DNA of 64,000 nucleotides, taken from the NCBI RefSeq assembly GCF_009695865.1, contig NZ_VUNB01000005.1:62001-126000 (forward strand). Direction: 5' to 3'. The notes under the pieces are model-generated. The model had not been told where the DNA came from. It worked only from the letters and a program-made list of their open reading frames with translations, and made no database searches. This DNA is from Allobaileyella intestinalis. GTDB lineage: Bacteria > Bacillota > Clostridia > Peptostreptococcales > Anaerovoracaceae. Shown here one piece after another: positions 31,329 through 40,093 of this stretch. Positions within the stretch are counted from its first letter, which is position 1. Every line of letters begins with the position of its first letter. The position numbers and the translations under genes were made by a program.

Positions 31329-32648
31329 ATGAAAACTGAAGTCCTCATTATCGGCAGCGGATGTTCCGGCCTCTATGCTGCACTGCAGCTGCCTGGTCAC
31401 AGGAAAATTACCGTAATAACCAAAGAAGATCTGGAAAGCAGCGATTCCTATCTGGCTCAGGGCGGCATATGCATGCTGAAGAATGACGAAGACTACGACA
31501 GTTATTTTGAAGACACCATGAAAGCCGGGCACTACGAGAATGACCGGGAATCTGTGGATATTATGATCCGGTCTTCCCAGGACGTAATTAAAGACCTGAT
31601 CAATTATGGAGTGAGATTTCAGCGCAATGAAGACGGAACTCTTGATTACACCAGAGAAGGAGCCCATTCACATAAGAGAATTTTGTACCATGAGGACATT
31701 ACAGGAAAGGAAATAACCAGCCATCTCCTGGAACAGGTCCGTAAGCTTCCAAATGTTCAGCTGCTGGAATATACCACAATGATAGATATCATTGAGAAAA
31801 ACAACACCTGCTACGGTGCCGTTGTCCGTAAGAAAGACGGCTCTCTGTTCAAGATTGAGGCCGGTGTTACCATAATGGCTACAGGAGGAGTAGGAGGACT
31901 TTTTGCCCACTCCACAAATTTCAGACACCTTACAGGTGATAGCCTTGCCATAGCCATTAAGCACGGTATAGGTCTGAAAAACATAAACTATATTCAAATT
32001 CATCCTACAACCTTCTACTCGGAGAAGCCGGAGGACAGAAGCTTCCTCATCTCTGAGTCAGTAAGAGGTGAAGGAGCAAAACTTCTGGACAAGAACGGAA
32101 ACCGTTTTACCAATGAGCTTTTGCCAAGGGATTTGCTGACCCAGGAGATACGGAAGCAGACCAGGAAAGACGGAACGAAGTTCGTGTGGGAGGATCTGCG
32201 GCCAATTCCACGGGATGTGCTGGAAAACCACTTCCCTAATATTGTGGAGCACTGCAAGGAAAACGGCTACGACCCGTTTACACAGCCGATTCCAGTGGTG
32301 CCTGCCCAGCATTATTTTATGGGCGGCATAAAGGTAGACCATCAGAGCAAGACTACAATGAACCAGCTGTATGCAGTAGGAGAAACGGCGTGCAACGGCG
32401 TTCACGGCAAGAACAGACTTGCCAGCAATTCACTGCTGGAGAGCCTGGTGTTTGCTAAAAGGGCAGCCCTTGATATTGAAAACAACTGGAATAAGAACAA
32501 GCTTGACCATGAAGCTGTGGAAAAAACAGATCTGGGAGAATACCAGGACGTAGATGCACTGGAGGAGACATATACAAAACTGGTTCAGGATGCAATTGAC
32601 GCAGCAAATAACGGAAAGCCATCAGGAGCTGAATACAGAACAGCGTAA
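31329..32648 (+). CDS. nadB: L-aspartate oxidase
   Basis: The 439-residue flavoprotein oxidises L-aspartate to iminoaspartate, the first step of NAD synthesis. It has the FAD site VLIIGSGCSGLYAAL, SYLAQGGICML, ATGGVGGLFAHSTN, IQIHPTTFY, and the region RDLLTQEIR, PAQHYFMGGIKVD and AVGETACNGVHGKNRLASNSLLE. At 439 residues it is shorter than the enterobacterial enzyme of about 540 because the C-terminal helical domain is reduced, as in other clostridial NadB. In an anaerobe the electron acceptor is probably fumarate rather than oxygen. AAAGGAG at 31313-31319 fixes the ATG at 31329. It is first of nadB-nadC-niaR. Confidence 0.95.
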   Translation: MKTEVLIIGSGCSGLYAALQLPGHRKITVITKEDLESSDSYLAQGGICMLKNDEDYDSYFEDTMKAGHYENDRESVDIMIRSSQDVIKDLINYGVRFQRNEDGTLDYTREGAHSHKRILYHEDITGKEITSHLLEQVRKLPNVQLLEYTTMIDIIEKNNTCYGAVVRKKDGSLFKIEAGVTIMATGGVGGLFAHSTNFRHLTGDSLAIAIKHGIGLKNINYIQIHPTTFYSEKPEDRSFLISESVRGEGAKLLDKNGNRFTNELLPRDLLTQEIRKQTRKDGTKFVWEDLRPIPRDVLENHFPNIVEHCKENGYDPFTQPIPVVPAQHYFMGGIKVDHQSKTTMNQLYAVGETACNGVHGKNRLASNSLLESLVFAKRAALDIENNWNKNKLDHEAVEKTDLGEYQDVDALEETYTKLVQDAIDAANNGKPSGAEYRTA

Positions 32649-32732
32649 CACCGGGGAATTCCCTATATCCCGGAAAAGGAAATTGATTTTTTCATAAATA
32701 ACAAAAGAAGAACGGCGAGAGGACAAAAGGAA

Positions 32733-33590
32733 ATGTACGATCCTGTAACTATGAAATTAAACGTTGAACCCCTTATAATATCTGCCCTCAGAGAGGACAT
32801 TACCAGTGAAGATGTTTCCACCAACTGCGTGATGCCCGGATACAAGGAGGGAACTGTAGATCTGATATGCAAGGAGGACGGAGTGATCTGCGGCCTTCAG
32901 GTTTTTGAGAGGGTGTTCACACTTCTGGATGAGAAAACAGAGGCGGTATTTTCCGTTAGTGACGGGGATCTAGTTGAAAAAGGACAGAAGATCGGCACCA
33001 TTAAGGGGGATATACGGGTGTTGCTTTCTGGGGAGAGGACGGCACTCAATTTTCTGCAGCGGATGAGCGGTATTGCCACCAGCACACGGCGCATGGCTGA
33101 ACTCCTTGAGGGAACAGGGATAAAGCTGCTGGATACCCGCAAGACCACGCCAAACAACAGGATTTTTGAAAAATACGCAGTCAGAACCGGCTGCGGCAAT
33201 AACCACCGCTACAACCTGTCAGACGGAGTGATGCTGAAGGACAATCATATCGGAGCTGCAGGGGGAGTTGCTCAGGCCGTGAAAATGGCGAGAGATTATG
33301 CCCCATTTGTGCGGAAGATCGAGGTGGAAGTGGAGAATCTGGACATGGTAAGAGAGGCTGTTCAGGCAGGGGCTGATATTATCATGCTGGATAACATGGA
33401 TCACCAGACTATGGCTGAGGCTGTAGAAATCATCGGAGGACGGGCTGAAATAGAAATTTCCGGAAATGTCACTGCCGAGAAGGCTGGGTCAATAAGGGAT
33501 CTGAAGGTGGACTTCGTTTCAAGCGGCGCGCTGACTCACAGCTCGCCAATACTTGATCTTTCTCTGAAACATCTGAAACCAGCAGAATAA
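32733..33590 (+). CDS. nadC: Nicotinate-nucleotide pyrophosphorylase (carboxylating)
   Basis: The 285-residue protein converts quinolinate and PRPP to nicotinate mononucleotide. Motifs are LREDITSEDVST at the N-terminus, GERTALNFLQRMSGIAT, LDTRKTTPNNR (active-site Arg/Lys), NHRYNLSDGVMLKDNHI, IEVEVENLDMV, and IEISGNVTAEKAGSI with SGALTHS at the end. It lies 84 bp after nadB and 64 bp before niaR. GAGAGG ten bases before the ATG at 32733 supports the start. An internal ATG at 32751 lacks a site. Confidence 0.95.
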   Translation: MYDPVTMKLNVEPLIISALREDITSEDVSTNCVMPGYKEGTVDLICKEDGVICGLQVFERVFTLLDEKTEAVFSVSDGDLVEKGQKIGTIKGDIRVLLSGERTALNFLQRMSGIATSTRRMAELLEGTGIKLLDTRKTTPNNRIFEKYAVRTGCGNNHRYNLSDGVMLKDNHIGAAGGVAQAVKMARDYAPFVRKIEVEVENLDMVREAVQAGADIIMLDNMDHQTMAEAVEIIGGRAEIEISGNVTAEKAGSIRDLKVDFVSSGALTHSSPILDLSLKHLKPAE

Positions 33591-33654
33591 TTGAAAGATG
33601 GGTTTCCGGGTATTAAAATAAGATCAGGTTACAGGTTGCATTCTGGAGGTTAGG

Positions 33655-34209
33655 ATGAAGGGAGAAGAGAGAAGAGAAAAAATATTAAAGGCTCTTCGGG
33701 AAAGCCGGGATCCCATTTCGGGCGGACGCTTTTCGGAAGCCCTTGGAGTCAGCCGCCAGGTGATCGTCCAGGACATAGCGCTGCTGAGAGCTGGAGGATG
33801 TAATATTTATTCCACCAGCAGAGGATATGTTCTGGAGGAGAAGAATCTGGCAACCAGGGTGTTCAAGGTAAGGCATACTGATGAGCAGGTGGAAAAAGAG
33901 CTTACAACAGTAGTAGACAACGGCGGTGCAGTGGAGGATGTCTTCGTATATCACAGGGTATACGGGGTAATCCGGGGACAGCTGAACATCCATTCAAGAC
34001 GTGATATTGCCGAGTATCTGCAGGATATTGAAAATGGCCAGTCCAGGCTTCTGTCCAGGGCCACAAACGGATATCATTATCATACGGTTACCGCAGACAG
34101 TGAGGAGATTCTGGACTTAATTCAGGAGAAACTTCAGGAAGAAGGGTTTCTGGCAAAGCTCCAGGATTATGAGCCTGTGGACTTCTGGAACAAGGCAGGG
34201 AATATATGA
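33655..34209 (+). CDS. niaR: NiaR-type transcriptional repressor (HTH + 3H domain)
   Basis: The 184-residue protein has an N-terminal helix-turn-helix of the HTH_11 type (RREKILKALRESRDPISGG, LGVSRQVIVQDIALLRAGG). The C-terminal 3H domain carries three conserved histidine sites: RHTDEQVEKEL, VYHRVYGVIRGQLNIHSRRD, and NGYHYHTV. NiaR proteins (YrxA in Bacillus) repress NAD synthesis and niacin uptake genes when nicotinate is available, using a bound metal. As third gene of nadB-nadC-niaR it should repress its own operon and nadA through the twin operator at 31177-31223. GGAGG six bases upstream sets the ATG. A strong terminator follows. Confidence 0.92.
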   Translation: MKGEERREKILKALRESRDPISGGRFSEALGVSRQVIVQDIALLRAGGCNIYSTSRGYVLEEKNLATRVFKVRHTDEQVEKELTTVVDNGGAVEDVFVYHRVYGVIRGQLNIHSRRDIAEYLQDIENGQSRLLSRATNGYHYHTVTADSEEILDLIQEKLQEEGFLAKLQDYEPVDFWNKAGNI

Positions 34210-34282
34210 TCCAGGGTTGCTGGCATTTGGATGCAGACAGGAAGTAAATAAACAGTAATGATTTAATAAGATTTAATAAGAG

Positions 34283-34326
34283 ACCGGGCAGGTTCGTTGT
34301 TTCATAACAACCTGGCCAGTTTTTTT
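34283..34326 (+). terminator. Terminator of the nadBC-niaR operon
   Basis: ACCGGGCAGGTT near 34283-34294 pairs with AACCTGGCCAGT at 34309-34320, with one mismatch. A further inner GTTGT/ATAAC stem lies inside, and six T follow. Confidence 0.85.
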
Positions 34327-34422
34327 GTTGTTTGGCATTTCTCATGGAATCATGGTTTTAGTGGAGCAAATAGGAGTGAACCGGCTGCAGAATGGATATC
34401 TGAAGAAAATGAGAATAAATGA

Positions 34423-34451
34423 TTGACAATATGATATCTGATTGATATCAT
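34423..34451 (+). promoter_or_regulatory. Promoter and operator candidate of the slipin operon
   Basis: TTGACA at 34423-34428 and TATCAT at 34446-34451 are 17 bases apart. ATGATATC at 34431-34438 and GATATCAT at 34444-34451 form an 8-bp inverted repeat with a 5-base spacer that covers the -10, a typical place for a repressor. Confidence 0.65.
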
Positions 34452-34506
34452 TCAGATATAAACACAGGGGCTATTATTATAAAGAATTAATTTGAGGAGT
34501 AAGGTC

Positions 34507-35538
34507 ATGGAGGAGAAAAAAATGGAAGAGAAGATCTATAAGAGCCGCCGTCTTGGCATGCCAGTGCTGATCCTTGTTCTGGTTCTTTATGGAGCAGCAA
34601 TCTTTTATGTGGTATCTGTTGCCATTTCAGGTGGCAATGATCATTCCCCACTGTTCATTCTGAGTATACTGTGGATGTGCTTAGGCTGGATGCTATTTAT
34701 GGGTCTCAGGGTAATCAGACCTCAGGAGGCAGCTGTTCTCACGCTCTTTGGTAAATATGTGGGGACTTTAAAAGAACCTGGGTTCTATTTTGTGAATCCT
34801 TTCTGCACAACCTTCAACCCTGCAGCAGATACAAAGCTGAACCAGAGCGGGGATGTAGATGGGGGAAAGAAAAGCATTTTCAAAGCAAAAGGAATCAATG
34901 ACGAAGGGGCGCAGGCCGGCGGAAGCAAGAAGATTTCTCTTAAGATAATGACCCTGAGCAACAACAGGCAGAAAATAAATGACTGTCTGGGAAATCCGGT
35001 GGAAATCGGCATTGCCGTAATGTGGAAGGTAAATGACACCGCTAAAGCCGTGTTTAATGTAGATAATTACAAAGAATATCTTTCCCTTCAGTGTGACGCA
35101 GCACTTAGAAATATTGTAAGGATTTATCCATATGATATTGCACCGGGAGTTGACACAACAGGAGATGGTATGGCAGATGAGGGAAGCCTGAGAGGATCCA
35201 GCGAGGAGGTTGCACTCCGCATACGCAATGAGATCCAGTCAAGAGTGGAATTTGCAGGACTGGAGGTAATTGAGGCCAGAATAACATATCTGGCATATGC
35301 CCCTGAAATTGCGGCAGTAATGCTTCAGAGGCAGCAGGCTTCTGCTATTGTTGATGCCAGGAAGATGATCGTTGATGGTGCAGTGGGCATGGTTGAAATG
35401 GCTCTTGAGAGACTCAACGAAAATGGGATTGTAGACCTTGACGAGGAACGGAAGGCAGCGATGGTATCTAATCTGCTGGTAGTCCTCTGCGGAAATCATG
35501 ATGCCCAGCCGGTGGTAAATTCCGGATCATTATATTAA
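34507..35538 (+). CDS. Slipin / SPFH (band 7) membrane protein
   Basis: The 343-residue protein starts with two hydrophobic segments ([21 protein letters not shown] and the following [17 protein letters not shown]). The SPFH domain begins [20 protein letters not shown] and [50 protein letters not shown] and [18 protein letters not shown] are typical. The end ([19 protein letters not shown]) is the helical oligomerisation part. SPFH proteins scaffold membrane microdomains. TGAGGAG seven bases upstream suggests the ATG at 34507. An ATG five codons later with GGAGGAG is nearly as good. A ribbon-helix-helix protein follows 32 bp later in the same operon. Confidence 0.88.
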   Translation: MEEKKMEEKIYKSRRLGMPVLILVLVLYGAAIFYVVSVAISGGNDHSPLFILSILWMCLGWMLFMGLRVIRPQEAAVLTLFGKYVGTLKEPGFYFVNPFCTTFNPAADTKLNQSGDVDGGKKSIFKAKGINDEGAQAGGSKKISLKIMTLSNNRQKINDCLGNPVEIGIAVMWKVNDTAKAVFNVDNYKEYLSLQCDAALRNIVRIYPYDIAPGVDTTGDGMADEGSLRGSSEEVALRIRNEIQSRVEFAGLEVIEARITYLAYAPEIAAVMLQRQQASAIVDARKMIVDGAVGMVEMALERLNENGIVDLDEERKAAMVSNLLVVLCGNHDAQPVVNSGSLY

Positions 35539-35570
35539 AATAATATTAATTCTAGGACGGGAAGGTGCAG

Positions 35571-35768
35571 ATGAGTTCTAAAAAGCAAATTCCATTGAGA
35601 ATAAGTGAGAAACTGTATGATGCTATTGCAGCCTGGGCAGAGGACGACTTCAGATCTGTTAACGGACAGATAGAATATCTTCTTACTGAGTGTGTAAGGC
35701 AGCGGAAGAAAAACGGGAAATACGTTTCTGAGCATCTGGACGAACCGCCAGAACTGGATATTAAGTGA
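35571..35768 (+). CDS. Arc-like ribbon-helix-helix protein
   Basis: The 65-residue protein has the short strand [16 protein letters not shown] followed by two helices ([30 protein letters not shown]). This is the ribbon-helix-helix fold of Arc-type DNA-binding proteins, with an acidic tail ([11 protein letters not shown]). It usually works as a dimer that binds short inverted repeats. It follows the slipin gene in the same transcript and could bind the GATATC inverted repeat at that promoter. That link is inference. No toxin gene lies next to it. GGGAAGG upstream supports the ATG at 35571. Confidence 0.8.
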   Translation: MSSKKQIPLRISEKLYDAIAAWAEDDFRSVNGQIEYLLTECVRQRKKNGKYVSEHLDEPPELDIK

Positions 35769-35834
35769 TATGTACGGTAAAGTGACGGTATTAGATTGAT
35801 ATAGCACCACAGTTAATAAGGAACCAAAAAATAG

Positions 35835-35877
35835 AACAAGCTCCGGTATCTGATCGATTCAGATACCGGAGCTTGTT
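35835..35877. terminator. Perfect 19-bp bidirectional terminator
   Basis: A 19-bp arm at 35835-35853 (AACAAGCTCCGGTATCTGA) and its exact complement at 35859-35877 close a 5-base loop. It lies between the convergent slipin operon and fba and can serve both. Confidence 0.85.
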
Positions 35878-35911
35878 AAATTTCGTTTTAATTCTTTCGC
35901 TTTAATGCTGC

Positions 35912-36853
35912 CTAAAAAGCCTTTCCTTCACAGCCCAGAACGTCTTTGATCTTGTGGGCTACGATAGCTTTTACATTTGCTCTTCCAACTTTCAGGTAAG
36001 TTCTCGGATCGAACACAGAAGGGTCTTCTGCCAGAGCCTGTCTTACTCCTGCAGTCATTCCCAGGCGAAGATCGGAGTCGATGTTGATCTTGCATACTGC
36101 TGATCTTGCTGCTTCTCTCAGCTGATCTTCAGGAACTCCCAGGGCGTCTTTAAGGGCACCGCCGTGTTCGTTAATAATCTTTACATATTCCTGTGGAACT
36201 GAGGAAGCTCCGTGGAGAACGATAGGGAATCCAGGAAGTCTGTTTTCTACTTCGTGGAGAATGTCAAATCTCAGGTGAGGATCCGTTCCCGGCTTGAACT
36301 TATATGCTCCGTGGCTGGTGCCGATGGCAATGGCCAGAGAGTCAACTCCAGTTCTTTCTACAAATTCCTGTACATCATCAGGGTTAGTATATGAGGAATC
36401 TTCAGCACTGACTTTCACATCATCTTCGATTCCTGCCAGAGTTCCCAGCTCTGCCTCTACTACTACGCCACGTTCATGAGCATAGTCAACAACCTGCTTT
36501 GTAATAGCAATGTTTTCGTCGAAAGGCTTGCCGGAAGCGTCGATCATTACAGAAGTAAATCCATTGTCTATACAGTCCTTGCAGAGCTCAAAGCTGCTGC
36601 CGTGATCCAGGTGAAGTGCAACCGGAAGCTCAGGATACATTTCGAGAGCCGCTTCAACCAGCTTAACAAGATATACTGAATTTGCATATTTCCGGGCTCC
36701 AGCAGATGCCTGAAGGATTACAGGAGCCTTAAGCTCCCATGCTGCATCGGTAATACCCTGAACGATCTCCATATTATTTACATTGAAAGCGCCAATGGCG
36801 TATCCACCATCATAGGCTTTCTTGAACATTTCTGTTGTGGTAACAAGTGCCAT
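35912..36853 (-). CDS. fba: Class II fructose-1,6-bisphosphate aldolase
   Basis: The 313-residue zinc enzyme cleaves fructose bisphosphate to DHAP and glyceraldehyde phosphate in glycolysis. It has YAIGAFNVNNMEIVQGI, VALHLDHGSSFE with the zinc histidine and catalytic aspartate, VMIDASGKPFDENI, EAELGTLAG, AIAIGTSHGAYKF, LHGASSVP, and CKINIDSDLR. AAGGAGA upstream sets the ATG. The leader has a hairpin (CCGCCT/AGGCGG at 36875-36889) just before the ribosome site and an extended -10 promoter at 36966-36961. The second class II aldolase at 53.7 kb is clearly different and belongs to the sugar-acid cluster. Confidence 0.95.
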   Translation of the reverse strand: MALVTTTEMFKKAYDGGYAIGAFNVNNMEIVQGITDAAWELKAPVILQASAGARKYANSVYLVKLVEAALEMYPELPVALHLDHGSSFELCKDCIDNGFTSVMIDASGKPFDENIAITKQVVDYAHERGVVVEAELGTLAGIEDDVKVSAEDSSYTNPDDVQEFVERTGVDSLAIAIGTSHGAYKFKPGTDPHLRFDILHEVENRLPGFPIVLHGASSVPQEYVKIINEHGGALKDALGVPEDQLREAARSAVCKINIDSDLRLGMTAGVRQALAEDPSVFDPRTYLKVGRANVKAIVAHKIKDVLGCEGKAF

Positions 36854-36960
36854 TTAGAATAACTCTCCTTTCTTCCGCCTGTGAGGCGGTCATCTGGTAC
36901 AGCTCTGAGTTTTTTCAAACCATCTAGTGCAGGCAAGTGTTGATTGCCGCATATACTAAA

Positions 36961-36969
36961 ATTATAGCA
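36961..36969 (-). promoter_or_regulatory. Extended -10 promoter of fba
   Basis: On the minus strand TGC precedes TATAAT (complement of 36961-36966), an extended -10. No close -35 match is seen. The leader to fba is about 105 bases. Confidence 0.5.
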
Positions 36970-36992
36970 TACTTAATCTGTTTTCGGACATT

Positions 36993-37024
36993 AAAAAAGA
37001 CAGGCGCTACAGCCTGCCTTTTTT
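36993..37024. terminator. Hairpin with T-runs on both strands
   Basis: AGACAGGC at 36998-37005 and GCCTGCCT at 37012-37019 pair at seven of eight positions. They are flanked by six A on the left and six T on the right. On the minus strand it follows, and overlaps, the end of the 34-codon membrane peptide gene. Confidence 0.75.
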
Positions 37025-37111
37025 CGGCAAATATACTCTCAATGTGACGATTCCGATAGTCACAAGAGCCAGCAGAGTGTACGCCAGATAAACCAGTTTG
37101 CCTTCTTCCAT
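37007..37111 (-). CDS. Small membrane peptide (34 residues), unknown
   Basis: MEEGKLVYLAYTLLALVTIG begins a peptide that ends TLRVYLPKKGRL. A single hydrophobic helix (about residues 6-26) is followed by a basic end, so the N-terminus is acidic and the C-terminal tail positive. AAGGGA seven bases before the ATG and a terminator right at the stop codon make it a well-formed small transcription unit. A perfect 10-bp inverted repeat (37158-37167 and 37187-37196) lies upstream. No family is recognised. It could be a regulatory membrane peptide or a small type I toxin-like peptide, but the sequence alone cannot tell. Confidence 0.55.
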   Translation of the reverse strand: MEEGKLVYLAYTLLALVTIGIVTLRVYLPKKGRL

Positions 37112-37157
37112 AGAGACATCCCTTCGGTCAATAAGAAAAAATAATTACAAATTAATA

Positions 37158-37196
37158 TTAAGTTGAAAAAATAACAAAATCAACACTTCAACTTAA
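37158..37196. promoter_or_regulatory. Perfect 10-bp inverted repeat upstream of the small peptide gene
   Basis: TTAAGTTGAA at 37158-37167 and TTCAACTTAA at 37187-37196 are exact complements with a 19-base A-rich spacer. It lies 47 bases upstream of the small peptide start and about 80 bases past the YitT-family gene. It may be an operator or a weak terminator of yitT. There is no T-run. Confidence 0.45.
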
Positions 37197-37273
37197 AAAA
37201 CACAAATTGTGCATTGAAGGGGCAGGCATAATGTAGCAGGTCATCTCAGGACATTTCACTCTTTTCAATTTAT

Positions 37274-38122
37274 TTATTCTACAGGCTTAGGATTATATCT
37301 TACTTCGCCTACATTGTAGACGGTGACAAAGGCCTTCGGATCTGTTTTCGACAGGAAGGTCATGAGCTTCTGATACTCGTTCTTATCTACAATCACCAGC
37401 ACCTCCTGGCGAATCACCTGGTCATAGGCTCCTTTTACCTCGTAAATACTTGCGCCGCTATGGAGTGTGTGAAGAACGTAATCAATAATTTCATCCTGGT
37501 GATCAGAAAGAATGCACACTCTCCGTTTGATGTTTCTTCCGAAGATAAAGTGGTCCAGCACAATTCCCTGGAAGTAGGTTCCCAGCACTGAGATCACAAC
37601 TGTCTTGCTGTCGTAGGCCAGGGCAGCAGTGAGGGCGATGAGAGTTCCCAGTATGGAAAAGGATTTACCAATTTCCATGTGAAAGTACTTGTTCATTATC
37701 TTTGTGATAATATCCAGACCTCCAGAGGATGCGTTCAGGGAAAACAGCATGGCCATGGCGAAGCTTACGGAGACTATGTATGTCAGTGCATCCAGGGCCT
37801 GGCTGCCAGTAAGAGACTTGTTATCCGGCAGGAGAATTTCATACATCCTCTGGAACAGCGGAATAGCAATAGAAGTATAGACAGTCTTAGCTCCGAATTC
37901 CTTTCCTACAAAGATAAATCCTACAACCAGGAGGATCAGATTCATTATCAGCGTCAGAGTGGCCACTGACAGGGGAGTGAAGTTAGTCAGCACAATGGCA
38001 AGTCCTGTAACGCTTCCCAGGGCCGTATGGCTTGGCATTAGAAAGAAGAAGACGCAGGTGGCCACAAGGAATGAAGCTATAGTTATAAGAAAGTATTCTT
38101 TAATGGTATTTTTTTTGATCAA
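37274..38122 (-). CDS. YitT-family membrane protein (DUF161 + DUF2179)
   Basis: The 282-residue protein has five or six hydrophobic segments in residues 8-190 (ITIASFLVATCVFFFLMP, FAMAMLFSLNASSGGLDII, ALTAALAYDSKTVVISVLG). A cytoplasmic DUF2179 domain of about 80 residues follows (RRVCILSDHQDEIIDYVL, HSGASIYEVKGAY). The GGLDIITKIMNKY motif is typical of YitT/YpjC proteins, whose function is unknown. The start is taken as TTG at 38122 because GGAGGG lies six bases before it. An in-frame ATG at 38158 has no clear site. It is divergent from the acyl-CoA synthetase gene. Confidence 0.85.
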   Translation of the reverse strand: MIKKNTIKEYFLITIASFLVATCVFFFLMPSHTALGSVTGLAIVLTNFTPLSVATLTLIMNLILLVVGFIFVGKEFGAKTVYTSIAIPLFQRMYEILLPDNKSLTGSQALDALTYIVSVSFAMAMLFSLNASSGGLDIITKIMNKYFHMEIGKSFSILGTLIALTAALAYDSKTVVISVLGTYFQGIVLDHFIFGRNIKRRVCILSDHQDEIIDYVLHTLHSGASIYEVKGAYDQVIRQEVLVIVDKNEYQKLMTFLSKTDPKAFVTVYNVGEVRYNPKPVE

Positions 38123-38198
38123 ATCGATCCCTCCATAATCCCGGTGTAACTCCGGCATTTAAAGTCCCGGGCAGTGACTCCGGGAAACGTGCTTGTGA

Positions 38199-38227
38199 AT
38201 TATAGCACTATTGGACAAAAGTTTGAA
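38199..38227 (-). promoter_or_regulatory. Promoter of the YitT-family gene
   Basis: Read on the minus strand, TTCAAA, 17 bases, then TATAAT (complement of 38199-38204), with TGC making an extended -10. Confidence 0.5.
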
Positions 38228-38316
38228 CTTTAATTGCCAATCACCGGGGAAAATAGTAATATGTACGGAGTTTCCGGCCTGATTGAGGGGACGGCCGGGG
38301 AATATGGAGGTTGATA

Positions 38317-39999
38317 TTGGAAAATTTCAGACAGCTCATTGCAGCTTCGGTGGAACGATATGGAAACAGAACTGCATTTACGCTTAAGGAAGGCAAGGGA
38401 AGATACAGGGATATTTCCTATAACAGGTTCGGCGAGGACGTAAGATGCCTGGGACAGGCTCTTCTGTCCAGGGGATACCAGAATCAGCCAGTTGCCATTA
38501 TCGGAAAGAACAGCTATCAGTGGGTTCTGGTTAACGCTGCAGTGCAGGTTGCAGGAGGCATATCCGTGCCTCTGGACAAGGAACTCAAATATGATGAATT
38601 CCTGGAATGCCTGATAAGATCAGAGGTAAAGGCTGTCTTCTACGACAAGAAAGAAAAAGAAAACGTGGAAAAGGCTGTTGCTTCAGGACTGACAAAGGTA
38701 GAAGAAGCATTTCCGCTTTTCGGAATAACAGGAGACAAGAAAGAAGAAACTATTTTCGATTTAACAGGTTACGGAAGCGCACTCCTTGGAAACGGAGAAA
38801 CTGGCATTGATGATGTGGAGATTGACGGAAACAGGACCTCTGTTCTGCTTTTTACCTCAGGAACCACATCCCAGTCAAAGATAGTTATGCTGTCTCAGAA
38901 AAACATTGTTTCCAACGTAGACAGTGTAATGCTGCTGAATATCATCCGCGAGGACGACACTAACATTGCTCTTCTGCCTTACCATCACACTTTTGGAGGC
39001 ACAGGCCAGTGGGTAATGCTGGCAGCAGGAGCAAGAACTGTTTACTGCGATGGCCTGAAGCACATACAGTCCAATTTCCGGGAATATGGAGTGTCTGTTT
39101 TCGTCGGCGTTCCCCTGATTGTCGAGACTCTTTACAAGAGAATTAAGAAAACAGTAGAGAGCAAGAAGATGTCCGGCAGGGTAATGGCTCTCAGGCTGAT
39201 GACAAGAGGCCTGGACAAAGCCGGAATTGATGTTAGAAGGAAGGTTTTCTCAGGAATTCAGGATGCCCTTGGCGGTCACATGAGAATGGTCGTTCTGGGC
39301 GCTGCTGCGGCGGATCCTGAATGCATCAAAGCCCTTAACGATTTTGGCATTACCTGCATCCAGGGATACGGCCTCACAGAAACATCGCCGATTCTTTCGG
39401 CCGAGAGGCCTGATCACTTGAGATCCGGATCTGTAGGACTTCCTCTTCCGGGAATTGAGATGAAAATTGACATGCCTGATGACAACGGTGTAGGAGAGAT
39501 TCTGGCAAAAGGAAACAACATAATGGCCGGCTATTACGGTAACAAGGAAGCAACTGACCAGGTTCTGGAAGATGGCTGGTTCCATACGGGGGACCTGGGC
39601 CGCCGGGACAAGGACGGATATTTCTACATTACAGGCCGGAAGAAAAACGTAATCGTTCTGAGAAACGGCAAGAACGTATTTCCGGAGGAGCTGGAGCAGG
39701 AAGTGTCTCAGCTGCCTTATGTCCTGGAAAATATAGTTCTGGGCGTTCCGGACGGTGGCGACGAGAGAGATCCTGTGGTTACCCTGAAGCTTGTTTACAA
39801 TCCCGATTCTTTTCCAGGCAAGACCAGTGAAGAAATATACGATCTGGTGAAGAATGATGTGGAAAAAATAAACGACACCACTCCTCCGTACAAGAGAATT
39901 CGAAAGATTATGGTAACAGATGAACCGATGATCAAGACCAGCACAGGAAAAGTTCGCAGGTTCATGGAACTTCAGAAGATTACTGAAGAAAATGCGTGA
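38317..39999 (+). CDS. AMP-dependent acyl-CoA synthetase (long-chain type)
   Basis: The 560-residue protein activates a carboxylic acid with ATP and joins it to CoA. It shows the phosphate loop LLFTSGTTSQSK, LLPYHHTFGGTGQW, GYGLTETSPILS, the adenylate-binding WFHTGDLGRRDKDGYFYITG, GRKKNVIVLRNGKNVFPEELE, and the catalytic lysine region KTSTGKVRR. No signal or helix is seen, so it is a soluble or membrane-associated enzyme. Fatty acid is the likely substrate from overall form. TGGAGG six bases before TTG at 38317 selects a TTG start. It is alone, between the divergent YitT gene and ndk. Confidence 0.9.
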   Translation: MENFRQLIAASVERYGNRTAFTLKEGKGRYRDISYNRFGEDVRCLGQALLSRGYQNQPVAIIGKNSYQWVLVNAAVQVAGGISVPLDKELKYDEFLECLIRSEVKAVFYDKKEKENVEKAVASGLTKVEEAFPLFGITGDKKEETIFDLTGYGSALLGNGETGIDDVEIDGNRTSVLLFTSGTTSQSKIVMLSQKNIVSNVDSVMLLNIIREDDTNIALLPYHHTFGGTGQWVMLAAGARTVYCDGLKHIQSNFREYGVSVFVGVPLIVETLYKRIKKTVESKKMSGRVMALRLMTRGLDKAGIDVRRKVFSGIQDALGGHMRMVVLGAAAADPECIKALNDFGITCIQGYGLTETSPILSAERPDHLRSGSVGLPLPGIEMKIDMPDDNGVGEILAKGNNIMAGYYGNKEATDQVLEDGWFHTGDLGRRDKDGYFYITGRKKNVIVLRNGKNVFPEELEQEVSQLPYVLENIVLGVPDGGDERDPVVTLKLVYNPDSFPGKTSEEIYDLVKNDVEKINDTTPPYKRIRKIMVTDEPMIKTSTGKVRRFMELQKITEENA

Positions 40000-40093
40000 T
40001 TATTTACTGAGAAATAGGTTATAGTATACCGGTACAGTTATTTGCGAAAGAGATTATTGAGTTCCGTTTTATTCGGGAAGAAGGGAGAACAAA

